DNA of 64,000 nucleotides from Paenibacillus sp. FSL R7-0273 (GTDB lineage: Bacteria > Bacillota > Bacilli > Paenibacillales > Paenibacillaceae): assembly GCF_000758625.1 (NCBI RefSeq), contig NZ_CP009283.1, positions 6,503,501 to 6,567,500 of the forward strand, written 5' to 3'. The position numbers and the translations under genes are program-made. Within the stretch, counting starts at the first letter, position 1. Every line of letters begins with the position of its first letter. Shown one piece after another: positions 56,380-64,000 of the stretch. The notes below the pieces were generated by a model. The model saw only the letters and a list, made by a program, of their open reading frames with translations, was not told the DNA's origin and did no database searches.

Positions 56380-58188
56380 TTATTCGTAGGCTGCCCAGTT
56401 GACTCCTGCCCAGTTTCCTGGACCAGGGTCTCTAAAATTGTAACCATAGTCCATATGAAACCCATTTGAAGTAATATACGTATTTTCCCCAGGTGATGCA
56501 GCACCAATTTTACTCATAGCATTAAAGTCCATAGGTTTATCTCTGTTTCCTAACCCAATCCACTCACTACCATCTGAATTATTTTTTGAAACTAGACTGA
56601 AAACTACGCCTGGACTTTGATTCATGTATCCATTTGCTGCTATACTCCAGTTTTGATATCCATGGCTAAATTTAGAAATTGTTCCATGTCCCCATACATC
56701 GTAGTATCCGAAGTTGTTATATATATCACGATTTCCGTAAACGATTCGATACTGATAGTGAACTAAATTTGGTGTAAAGCCTACGTTAATATCCCAGGGG
56801 GCATCAACATTACTTGCCATGACTTGCCATCCATTACTTAATGCTTTCCGTCCTCCGACATTTATCTGCCCGATCTTTGCCGCCAAAGTACCAAAATCAT
56901 CGCTTCCTGATGCTGCTACTCCCTTGCCGCTAATGGCGGAGGCGATACTGCTTTTCCCATTAGCGACAGATTGAAAAAGGTCCGCGCTCCAAGCTCCCCA
57001 AACATTATTTTCTTTGGTTCGCATGAAGAATGAATTAACTCCTCCATTTAGACGGTGCGCCTTTTGAAGCACATAGCTAGTTGCATTCGAATGGCATTGA
57101 ACCTCAATATAAAACCATGTTGCAGTTCCATCTGGAGAATTCTTCAAGCTATCTCCGTTATAAAAACCGTTGGCTGTTAAATTATTTAGGTCTGCGCCGC
57201 TAATAGCAAGAGATCTACCATCGTCACCAGTAAGTCTATACTTTTGCCACGCTTTAGCATCCGTGTATACCTTGGCATTATTCTCAGCCGTATTCGCCTT
57301 TGTCTGGGCACCTGCAGGCGTTTCCTTTGCATTAAGCTGAGTCTGAATGGCGCTGGTTACACCGTCCAAATATGCAAACTCCGCATTGGAGACAACACCT
57401 GTCCCAATTTTTGAAGCATCAATTGCTGCTGCTGCATTAATATCTGCATTGACAATAGCTCCAGCGGTAATAGCTGCTGTGCCTGCTCCGGCGGCCATGG
57501 TAATATCTCCGGCAATTGCCGGAAGCCTTGCTGCAGCGAGTGTTCCGCTAGTCAGGTCTCCTGCAGATCTTGTTGCCAGATCAGCGAGGGTCGAGCCCGT
57601 TTTACTGATCTTTCCCCAGCCGATAGCGGCAGCGCTGTTCACATCAGCGTCAACGATAACCCCAGCCGCAATAGCCGTTACCCCGTCACTAGTGCTCGTA
57701 ACATCCCCGGTATGATTCGGGTGGGTGTAATTATTGGCTCCTGCAGCCACTCCGTCCAGCTTTGCCTTGTCTGCGGCACTCATTAAACCTGCAGCAGCTG
57801 AAGTAGCGGCTGAGGTACTGGCTTTAGCATTCCATGCGCTTTTCTCTGTGTCTGTGGCAAAGCGGTGGGTAGCATCTTCAGTGATCATCGTAGCCGGGTG
57901 GGTGGCCGGATGCGCATAATTGTTCGCACCGGCAGCCACACCGTCCAGCTTTGCTTTATCAGCTGCTGCCATAAGGCCAGCAGCGCTGGCCGTTGCCGCC
58001 GCTGTTGAAGCTTTGGCATTCCAGGCGGTGCGTTCAGCGGCAGTAATATGCTTCACTGCATCAGCAGCATGATCCTGTGCGCCCTTCACCGCAGTATCCA
58101 AAATATCCATATTGCCGTTGATATCCGCAATATCAACAATGTCTGTTCCATCCGGCTTTTTCAATCCCAGATTGCCTGTAGTTTTCAT
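56380..58188 (-). CDS. Phage tail fibre protein, mosaic
   Basis: 602 residues. The N-terminus MKTTGNLGLKKPDGTDIVDI is typical of tail-attached fibres. Residues 45-160 hold two near-identical repeats (KAKLDGVAAGANNY, AWNAKAST), 160-310 a low-complexity Ala/Gly/Asp region, about 315-410 a pyocin-knob-like domain (KAWQKYRLTGDDGRSL to WSADLFQSV), and from 450 a C-terminal receptor-binding domain. The gene portion coding for residues after about 320 is clearly more AT-rich than the start, indicating exchange of the tip. AGGAGCG before ATG. Confidence 0.85.
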   Translation of the reverse strand: MKTTGNLGLKKPDGTDIVDIADINGNMDILDTAVKGAQDHAADAVKHITAAERTAWNAKASTAAATASAAGLMAAADKAKLDGVAAGANNYAHPATHPATMITEDATHRFATDTEKSAWNAKASTSAATSAAAGLMSAADKAKLDGVAAGANNYTHPNHTGDVTSTSDGVTAIAAGVIVDADVNSAAAIGWGKISKTGSTLADLATRSAGDLTSGTLAAARLPAIAGDITMAAGAGTAAITAGAIVNADINAAAAIDASKIGTGVVSNAEFAYLDGVTSAIQTQLNAKETPAGAQTKANTAENNAKVYTDAKAWQKYRLTGDDGRSLAISGADLNNLTANGFYNGDSLKNSPDGTATWFYIEVQCHSNATSYVLQKAHRLNGGVNSFFMRTKENNVWGAWSADLFQSVANGKSSIASAISGKGVAASGSDDFGTLAAKIGQINVGGRKALSNGWQVMASNVDAPWDINVGFTPNLVHYQYRIVYGNRDIYNNFGYYDVWGHGTISKFSHGYQNWSIAANGYMNQSPGVVFSLVSKNNSDGSEWIGLGNRDKPMDFNAMSKIGAASPGENTYITSNGFHMDYGYNFRDPGPGNWAGVNWAAYE

Positions 58189-58199
58189 AGTTCACGCTC

Positions 58200-58811
58200 C
58201 TATTCGTATACTCTTAACTCGTTCCAGGTCCGCTCATGCGCACCTCTCCAGGTGAGTGCCTTGACTGAATCCCACCACGTATAGCTGTACACAAACTCGT
58301 AGGCCAGATGCGCCGGCTTAATCTCTTCAATGATCTGGATTAACCCGGACATATTAGCGGGGATACCCAGGGTACCTACAAACCGAACCTGGAAGCTGTA
58401 CTCTCCCGGCACATCTACAACCTCAACATCCCCGCCTGAAAAAGCGGACGCCGTCCGCCGGATCATCTTCGGTGTAGTCGTTCCGCTTCCGCGCAGCTTC
58501 GCCTTGATCATCTCCCGGCGGGTCGCATAGGATTTAGTATTATCCGTAGTCAAGGCCAATACATTCTCCCAGCGGGCCAGCCCCCAGGTTGCCAATTCTA
58601 CGTCCGTCTGTAATGCGGAATCTTCTATTGAATAGCGAAGCTGTCCACATTCTATACCATTGCTTTCCTGAATCTCTTCCATCTCAATGACACCCTGGTA
58701 ATATTCAGGCAGGTATTGCATCAGGTCCGGCAGGGTGAATCCGGGCCCCTCCTGCAGAGAACGATCGGATGAATAGCTTATTGTTCCATATAAATGCTCG
58801 CCGTAGGCCAT
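58200..58811 (-). CDS. DUF2313 phage tail protein (XkdU/YmfQ-like)
   Basis: 203 residues. Segment PDLMQYLPEYYQGVIEMEEIQ at the N-terminus and MIKAKLRGSGTTTPKMIRRTA in the middle are the DUF2313/YmfQ pattern. It is a baseplate component that follows the baseplate J protein in Mu-like and PBSX-like tails; here three genes have been inserted between them. Confidence 0.8.
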   Translation of the reverse strand: MAYGEHLYGTISYSSDRSLQEGPGFTLPDLMQYLPEYYQGVIEMEEIQESNGIECGQLRYSIEDSALQTDVELATWGLARWENVLALTTDNTKSYATRREMIKAKLRGSGTTTPKMIRRTASAFSGGDVEVVDVPGEYSFQVRFVGTLGIPANMSGLIQIIEEIKPAHLAYEFVYSYTWWDSVKALTWRGAHERTWNELRVYE

Positions 58812-58813
58812 TG

Positions 58814-59149
58814 CTATACCCCCTTGAGCTGATTCCAGCTGATCGGTCCTTTGGGCATATGGTCATGCGTATGCCCCGCCGGCGGAAACACATCCGGCTT
58901 GCCGGCTATGCCGGACCAGGCTACGCTGTCTGCCGTCTGCGCATAATCGACCTTGCCGTTGTTGTTGGTGTCATAGATGCTTTTCAGCATGTCACCGGTA
59001 CTCTGTGATGCGACCAGCAGCTTGTTCACGCTGCCTGTTCCGATATACAGCTTGCCGGTATCGGTGCAGTAGCCCAGCTCGCCCGCAGCAAGCACCCCCA
59101 GCGCACTTTCCGGCCCGCGGCGGATCTGTATCAATGTCTTCAGTGCCAT
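58814..59149 (-). CDS. Mtd-N-like tail protein, 111 residues
   Basis: Begins MALKTLIQIRRGPESALGVL, then AAGELGYCTDTGKLYIGTG, the pattern of the major tropism determinant N-terminal domain and hyaluronidase-type fibre N-termini, followed by a short collar-like region and HTHDHMPKGPISWNQL. Probably a short fibre or fibre adaptor. Paralogue of the upstream gene's N-terminus. Confidence 0.7.
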   Translation of the reverse strand: MALKTLIQIRRGPESALGVLAAGELGYCTDTGKLYIGTGSVNKLLVASQSTGDMLKSIYDTNNNGKVDYAQTADSVAWSGIAGKPDVFPPAGHTHDHMPKGPISWNQLKGV

Positions 59150-59161
59150 CTCTGCCGCCTC

Positions 59162-60184
59162 CTAGAATGTGCCGCCGTCAATACTGGCTACCGTCAGCTT
59201 GTTGCCGTTAGCTGCGTCATATACAATGCTGCTTCCATCGACATTGGCTGCTACCCCGCTTGCATCTACAGTGATTCCTTTACCTGCAGTAACTGCGATC
59301 GCATCGGCTGTAACCGTGATGCCGCTTCCGGCACCGATGTTTAAGGTCACTGAATCCGCCTGTCCTCCGCCGGTTAAACCATTACCGGCAGTGATTGTCT
59401 GCAGCGCACCGCCCGTACGCACCCAGGCACTGCCGTTCCAGCTGTAGATTTTCTGCTCATCGTCCACATAAGCGGTCCAGCCTACTGCCGGAGGGTAGTA
59501 CACCCAGGCTGCGGATTGATACTCGGCAATCTGGCTGCCTTTTCCCGCCCATACGCCGGTAGCCGCGGCCGGAATGATATACCGGTCTCCTTCTAATGGA
59601 GAAGCAGGCGGAGCCGTCAGATTCTGGTCTTTTACCGAGCTCTGCGGCTCGATATTATGCTTGGCCAGCTCAATCTCGTTTCGGATCTTTTGTGCCGACC
59701 ACAGGTCTGTAATGGCTATGCCCGTATCATTGATCACACGGTGCTTTGCGGCATCATCGAGATGAGTCTTAATTTCTGCCGCTGTTTTTACATTCGTGCC
59801 GTCAGAGACCTTATTTACATGTCCCGAGGTGATATCCGCCTTAAGCACCTTAGCATAGGTTGTACCGTCGGCAATATCATCGGCTGTTCCCGTCAGATCA
59901 GTCAGCTTCTGGGCGTTAATCCGGCGCCAGGCTGCCCCGTCGTCAAAATACAAATAACCGCTGTTCGTCCCGCTTGTTACATAATATAATCGCCCAACAG
60001 AAGCAGCTGCGGGACGCGAAGCCTCGGGGCCGGATAAAGCCCGTCCGACCATCGAATTGGAAGTGCCGTCACCAATATAGACTTCTTTGGTGTCTGTGCA
60101 GAAGCCTATTTCACCAGCCTTGAGCACGCCATAAGTGGATAGCTCCGCTTTTGTGCCGCGTTTTACTTGAATCGTCTGTGCCAT
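59162..60184 (-). CDS. Mtd-N-like tail fibre/adaptor protein
   Basis: 340 residues from ATG 60184 (AGAGAGGTG upstream). N-terminus MAQTIQVKRGTKAELSTYGV, then LKAGEIGFCTDTKEVYIGDG, has the same Mtd-N pattern as the smaller downstream protein. The middle contains EGDRYIIPAAATGVWAGKGS, a DUF2793-like segment found in phage fibres, and the end is a beta-rich TITAGNGLTGGGQADSVTL stalk typical of fibres. Confidence 0.75.
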   Translation of the reverse strand: MAQTIQVKRGTKAELSTYGVLKAGEIGFCTDTKEVYIGDGTSNSMVGRALSGPEASRPAAASVGRLYYVTSGTNSGYLYFDDGAAWRRINAQKLTDLTGTADDIADGTTYAKVLKADITSGHVNKVSDGTNVKTAAEIKTHLDDAAKHRVINDTGIAITDLWSAQKIRNEIELAKHNIEPQSSVKDQNLTAPPASPLEGDRYIIPAAATGVWAGKGSQIAEYQSAAWVYYPPAVGWTAYVDDEQKIYSWNGSAWVRTGGALQTITAGNGLTGGGQADSVTLNIGAGSGITVTADAIAVTAGKGITVDASGVAANVDGSSIVYDAANGNKLTVASIDGGTF

Positions 60185-60185
60185 A

Positions 60186-60599
60186 TTACACCTCTCTTTT
60201 AAAAGATCCGCCGTCAATCAGTCCCGCACTTTTATATCGTTCAATCTCGCGCTGGGCGGCGGTCAGCCCCGTTTGCAGCACGTTGATATCATCGGCCTCC
60301 ACGGTATCACCCGGGGTTTCATAGGTCACATATACCTCTGGAACCTCCGCAAAAATCTTAATGATCCGCCGCCAGGGCGCTTCATCCGGAAAAGAAACCG
60401 AAAAATTACGAAGCTCAGTCCCGCTGAAGCGTGATCCGGTGTATACCGTTATGCTTTGGTTATTAATGTTGTCGTGGGTAAGCTGTCCACTGTAAACCCC
60501 GCTTGTGAGCATGAGCTTTTCTTCCACGACATAGCTGCCGCCGCTGGCTTTTTTATTCAGCTTTTCTTTGAACACATCCACCTGCTCCGGGTACCCCAT
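60186..60599 (-). CDS. Phage tail protein of unknown function, 137 residues
   Basis: Beta-rich, with TSGVYSGQLTHDNINNQSITVYTGSRF and a helical C-terminus. Lies between the baseplate J gene and the fibre genes. Family not recognised; likely structural. Confidence 0.6.
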   Translation of the reverse strand: MGYPEQVDVFKEKLNKKASGGSYVVEEKLMLTSGVYSGQLTHDNINNQSITVYTGSRFSGTELRNFSVSFPDEAPWRRIIKIFAEVPEVYVTYETPGDTVEADDINVLQTGLTAAQREIERYKSAGLIDGGSFKREV

Positions 60600-60602
60600 C
60601 TG

Positions 60603-61661
60603 CTACACCCCCAGCACAGCATTAGCGAATAAGGGTACTTCGTTCTCTGCCAGCGTAATATTACCGGTTCCGCCGTTCAGCTTCAGTCCGCTGTAATCCA
60701 GAACCCCCTCTGTATCCAGCAGCAAAGCGCCGATGACGGACTGGCTGATGTACGAGGCTTCAAAGGCCTTTTCCTTACGGTACTTCTCCAGCATGATCTG
60801 AAAAGCATTGATCACAGCCTGCAGCGTATAGCCTGCAGCCAGGTTAACTGTTGCACTGACTGTGATGCTTTTACCGGCGGCTGAAGCAACTGTCACCACC
60901 GCACCCACAGGAGCCTCGCCTTCCCCCAGACCGGAAGCAGGGTCAATATGCTGTTGTACCATTGATACCAGTACTGCTGAGGCCGGCTTCTTCTCAGCAT
61001 CGACAATAATTACCTTGACCGTCTTGGGTCCGTTCCACAGCGGAAAGACCCGCGCTCCGCCTACGCCTTCAATCTGTGACGCCCATTCCATGTAATGATA
61101 TTTGTTGCCGCTGGTTGACGGGCGTCTGGCCGAATTAAAATACCGCCGGCGCAGCGCTTCGTCATCCTCTGCCTCCTCGCCGGGTATTAGAAGCGAAGTA
61201 ATCCCCCCGCGTGCAAGCTCCGGAATATAACTCACCGGCAGCAGGCTGCCGGAATACTGATTGCCGGCTGCTCCGGCGGTCTCACTCTCCAGCCGGAACG
61301 CTCCCGGGGAGAGCCTTTCAGCCGCCGTGTAATTATAGAGCCCCAGCGAGAACCTGCTGCCCAAAGGGATATCCAGCAGCTCATCTTCATTATTATAAAA
61401 TTCTCCGCGAAGCTGCGCCTTGGTTGCCGGCTCCCTGGTGATTCCAGTCCAGGAAATGCTGCGCTCCAAATACTCACCGGCTGCAGTGTCGGCAAAGTGC
61501 AGATTAATGTTCACATCCAGCTCAATATACATCTGTGCCATCTCCGCCGCAGCCGGGGCAAGCGCATCATAAATAATGCTGCCTTCCCGCTTGTCCAGTC
61601 CTTCCGGGACCCTATTCAGCATGCGATCAAGCAGCGCTTCATACGTCTGATCCTCATACAC
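60603..61661 (-). CDS. xkdT: Baseplate J-like protein (XkdT)
   Basis: 352 residues. MYEDQTYEALLDRMLNRVPEGLDKREGSIIYDALAPAAAEMAQ and RRYFNSARRPSTSGNKYHYMEWA are hallmarks of XkdT/gpJ wedge proteins. Starts at GTG 61661, overlapping xkdS by eight bases. Confidence 0.92.
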   Translation of the reverse strand: MYEDQTYEALLDRMLNRVPEGLDKREGSIIYDALAPAAAEMAQMYIELDVNINLHFADTAAGEYLERSISWTGITREPATKAQLRGEFYNNEDELLDIPLGSRFSLGLYNYTAAERLSPGAFRLESETAGAAGNQYSGSLLPVSYIPELARGGITSLLIPGEEAEDDEALRRRYFNSARRPSTSGNKYHYMEWASQIEGVGGARVFPLWNGPKTVKVIIVDAEKKPASAVLVSMVQQHIDPASGLGEGEAPVGAVVTVASAAGKSITVSATVNLAAGYTLQAVINAFQIMLEKYRKEKAFEASYISQSVIGALLLDTEGVLDYSGLKLNGGTGNITLAENEVPLFANAVLGV

Positions 61662-62085
61662 TGTCTATCAGCTCCTTTCTGAGCTCAAAATTGCCGTAAT
61701 ACGTGACTACAGTACAATTGAAGCTCGCCTGATCCCCGTTAAAAGTAATCTCTGCCTGCTCGAGACCGCGGATCCGTTCGTCCTGCAGCAGTGCTTCACT
61801 GACAATCCGCAGCAGCTCAGCGCGGACCAGCAATCTGTCCTTGCCCAGTACCAGATTCCACTCTGTCCCGTAATCTGTACTGTAGATCAGAAACTCATAA
61901 CGTTCCGTCTGCAGCACCTTGATGGCAGCCTGTCTGACGGCTTCCAAGGCATCAACAGTGCCGGTAATACGCTTCAGGCCCCAATCCATCCGGTAGGTAA
62001 GACTGGGGCTCATCATACTCTGTCCAGGTGCATTCTCTTCAAGCAACCCCTTGATCGGTCCTGACCTGCCAATAGCCGGAATCAT
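61654..62085 (-). CDS. xkdS: DUF2634 baseplate protein (XkdS)
   Basis: 143 residues with MDWGLKRITGTVDALEAVRQA and YSTDYGTEW, matching XkdS/gp25-like DUF2634. ATG overlaps the xkdR-like stop by four bases. Confidence 0.9.
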   Translation of the reverse strand: MIPAIGRSGPIKGLLEENAPGQSMMSPSLTYRMDWGLKRITGTVDALEAVRQAAIKVLQTERYEFLIYSTDYGTEWNLVLGKDRLLVRAELLRIVSEALLQDERIRGLEQAEITFNGDQASFNCTVVTYYGNFELRKELIDSV

Positions 62086-62375
62086 AGGTCCACCAGCCGA
62101 TCCAGCACAACATAGCTTTGTCCGCCCTGCATCCGCAGGAGCAGCACACGGTCACCCGGCTCAAGCCCCCGCCGGATCAAAAGCTGCCTTCCGTCCAGCT
62201 CAATCCGGCACTCTGTAACAGCTTCCGGCAGCACCAGTGCGGAACCGGACAGCACAAACCGCTGATCCACCTGAATCTGCAAGGGCTCCGCCCCCGTCAC
62301 CTGGCCATAAGAAAAAGCCACCGGATTCGTATTGGATACGGCTCCGAGGCTCGCTTTTTTAATAATGTCCAGCAT
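62082..62375 (-). CDS. xkdR: DUF2577 phage protein (XkdR)
   Basis: 97 residues; PVAFSYGQVTGAEPLQIQVDQRFVL and GDRVLLLRMQGGQSYVVLDRL are the DUF2577 pattern. Follows the XkdQ-like gene by six bases. Confidence 0.88.
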   Translation of the reverse strand: MLDIIKKASLGAVSNTNPVAFSYGQVTGAEPLQIQVDQRFVLSGSALVLPEAVTECRIELDGRQLLIRRGLEPGDRVLLLRMQGGQSYVVLDRLVDL

Positions 62376-62381
62376 CTGCTC

Positions 62382-63344
62382 CTACACCACCTTTATCGTG
62401 AGGGACATTGTGTGTTCCCCGCCTGAAATTTTATGACTGCATTCATCCACGAGAAACAGCTGAGTCTCGAATTCATCCAGCAGCACATAAATGAAGTTTC
62501 CGGCTCTTACGCGCATATCCCCGATTGCCTGAACGGTCAGACTGAGCTTTTCCCGGTTATGCAGCTTAAGCAGGTTGTCCGCCTTTTCCCGGATTTGCGC
62601 CGCAGCCGCCTTGTCGTCGGCCTTCTGATACAGCTGCAATATCCCCCAGCGTGCTACATTCTCCTTGTCCGTAACCGGATAGAATTCACGTTTGCCCGTC
62701 TCCTCATTATCCCTATACAAAAAAATAGTATTGTACGTGTCCTCATCAATGCTCCGCTTCAGCGAGTAGTCATAGAGATAGCGGCCTGCCCCCAAAACGA
62801 CGTTAAGCAGCATGCTCTGCATATTTCGCAGTGTCAGCTTCCCGAAATCATCATAAAAAGCCAGCAGCTGTCCGCTGTTCTGCAGCTCACTGCCCACGGC
62901 TCCCATGATGATATCGAGCAGCTTTTTATTATCTTCTATAAGCGATGGTATCCTGTACTGCGCCTCATCAAACACACCGGTCTGCAAACCGTAATCCTCC
63001 GCTATTTTTGCGATCAGCTCATTTGCAGTCACATTCTGCAGCACATAGCTTCCGTTGCCCAGCAGATAGCGGATCTGGTCGTAAGCCGTCAATTTGATCT
63101 CCCGGTCTGAACCGGTTGCTATCGTAAACACAAACCCGTAAAAGACATCCCTGTCATTCTTACTGAACTGTACAATATCCCCGTTGCCGATGTTAAACCT
63201 GGGATGCTGATAAATCGCGCTGTCTACAAGCGTTATCTCAAGTGTCGCAGGCTTGCCAGAACGCGAGGTCTTCCAGGTGATGTCGGTCGCTATAGCGGAG
63301 ATATCCCAGAGCAGACCCTCTTTATTTTTCACCAGCAGCTTCAT
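62382..63344 (-). CDS. xkdQ: XkdQ-like tail/late-control protein
   Basis: 320 residues. N-terminus KEGLLWDISAIATDITWKTSRSG, central GNSYV-type region (LGNGSYVLQNVTANELIAKIAEDYGL) and LHNREKLSLTVQAIGDMRVRAGNFIYV, as in XkdQ/YqbQ and gpD-like tail hub proteins. Confidence 0.9.
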   Translation of the reverse strand: MKLLVKNKEGLLWDISAIATDITWKTSRSGKPATLEITLVDSAIYQHPRFNIGNGDIVQFSKNDRDVFYGFVFTIATGSDREIKLTAYDQIRYLLGNGSYVLQNVTANELIAKIAEDYGLQTGVFDEAQYRIPSLIEDNKKLLDIIMGAVGSELQNSGQLLAFYDDFGKLTLRNMQSMLLNVVLGAGRYLYDYSLKRSIDEDTYNTIFLYRDNEETGKREFYPVTDKENVARWGILQLYQKADDKAAAAQIREKADNLLKLHNREKLSLTVQAIGDMRVRAGNFIYVLLDEFETQLFLVDECSHKISGGEHTMSLTIKVV

Positions 63345-63355
63345 GCTTCCTCCCC

Positions 63356-64000
63356 CTATGCCAGCTTGATGACTCTGCCGGTTTGCAGCTTCTTAAGCTC
63401 ACTGTCGGAAATGCCGTTAAGCTTCTGGAGGGCTTTATATTTACTTCCGCTGCCCAGCTTTTTCTGGGCAATACTCCAGAGCGAGTCTCCGGCTTGAATG
63501 GTATAGGTGGCTGCAGCTGTTTTTTCACTGGCCCGATGCTGCTGTTTCTTCACCTCATTACCGGCAGTCTTTACTGCGAGCGCCTGATAGAAGACATATT
63601 TCTTGAGCGCTAATGTGTATTCAATATCTCCGGAATTTCCGGCACTCAGCTTCCAGGTGAAATTTTCAATGCTGACCGGCATGTTGATGCCCATATCGCC
63701 GGTGAAGGTCTGGGCAGCCCGGTCTGCAGCCTCCTTAAGCCAGTCAGCCATATTCCCTGTCTGTCCCGCTCCACTACTATCCAGCTGTTTAAGCCCGGTA
63801 AAAACAAACCGGATAGGCCTGCGGCTAACCATCCACCGTTTGATCATCGCCACATATTCGTAGGGCTTAAGCAGTCGGCTTTCTTTTTCCTGAGCCTCAC
63901 TGGCCGGATAGACGACAAACGGATACCACTGGGCCGGAAACATGCTTTCTATGGACAGCTCCGTAAGCTTCGGATAAGCAATCGCATTAATTTCACCAAG
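63356..64000 (-). CDS. xkdP: LysM-containing tail protein (XkdP), start outside window
   Basis: The frame stays open to the window edge (LGEINAIAYPKLTELSIES precedes the first Met), so about 215 C-terminal residues are seen and the N-terminus is missing. The C-terminal LysM domain (YTIQAGDSLWSIAQKKLGSGSKYKALQKLNG) fits XkdP/YqbP, a tail-assembly protein. Upstream would be the tape measure gene. Confidence 0.92.
   Translation of the reverse strand, partial: LGEINAIAYPKLTELSIESMFPAQWYPFVVYPASEAQEKESRLLKPYEYVAMIKRWMVSRRPIRFVFTGLKQLDSSGAGQTGNMADWLKEAADRAAQTFTGDMGINMPVSIENFTWKLSAGNSGDIEYTLALKKYVFYQALAVKTAGNEVKKQQHRASEKTAAATYTIQAGDSLWSIAQKKLGSGSKYKALQKLNGISDSELKKLQTGRVIKLA

Overview
The window looks like chromosomal DNA of a Paenibacillus-type firmicute. 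GC content is close to 50%, ribosome binding sites are strong AAGGAGG type, and TTG/GTG starts are frequent. Gene order sigW-rsiW-cdaA-cdaR-glmM-glmS matches the Bacillus pattern, with a glmS ribozyme, a YesMN-type two-component system feeding a sugar ABC transporter, and a PBSX-like tail cluster. No rRNA, tRNA or CRISPR array was recognised.

Layout. 1-6.8 kb: sugar ABC uptake operon (permease, permease, lipoprotein binding protein) behind a histidine kinase/AraC-type response regulator pair, with a cre-like site before the binding protein. 6.9-9.6 kb: ABC-2 type exporter and a hexapeptide acetyltransferase. 9.6-12 kb: family 4 glycosidase with a divergent AraC regulator. 12-15.2 kb: histidine phosphatase, SUFU-domain protein and DUF2785 protein. 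15.3-22.2 kb: kdp potassium pump operon, in the order small ORF-kdpF-kdpA-kdpB-kdpC-kdpD, where the KdpD-like protein is a tandem duplication of the sensor half without a kinase. 22.5-24 kb: two overlapping unknown genes and an AT-rich membrane-protein gene.

24.16-42.61 kb: a complete Tn7-like transposon of 18,450 bp inserted in the attTn7 site just downstream of glmS. Both ends begin TGTT, a 5-bp ATAAC duplication flanks the element, and TnsB-type 19-bp repeats lie at both ends (three spread out on the left, five tightly packed on the right). The operon tnsA-tnsB-tnsC-tnsD-tnsE is intact. Cargo is a type I restriction-modification system (hsdM-hsdS-hsdR) preceded by an unusual fusion of a degenerate methyltransferase with one specificity half-domain, and followed by a HEPN-like/AAA ATPase gene pair with its own promoter, which is the best candidate for an undescribed defence module. 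The insertion cut glmS off from its own terminator, which now lies 18 kb away at 24.09 kb.

42.6-50.4 kb: glmS with its ribozyme leader, glmM, cdaR, cdaA (c-di-AMP synthase), rsiW, sigW. 50.4-51.3 kb: non-coding, with palindromic repeats. 51.3-54.1 kb: ppc. 54.4-64 kb: minus-strand phage tail and lysis genes (XkdP partial, Q, R, S, T, further baseplate/tropism proteins, DUF2313 protein, a mosaic tail fibre, small membrane proteins, an M15 endolysin and a holin), a PBSX-like prophage or tailocin that continues past the right edge.

Several parts may be linked. CdaA makes c-di-AMP, which in other firmicutes controls potassium uptake, and the kdp operon carries KdpD/Usp sensor modules of the kind that bind it. 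glmS is both a ribozyme-controlled metabolic gene and the landing site of the transposon.
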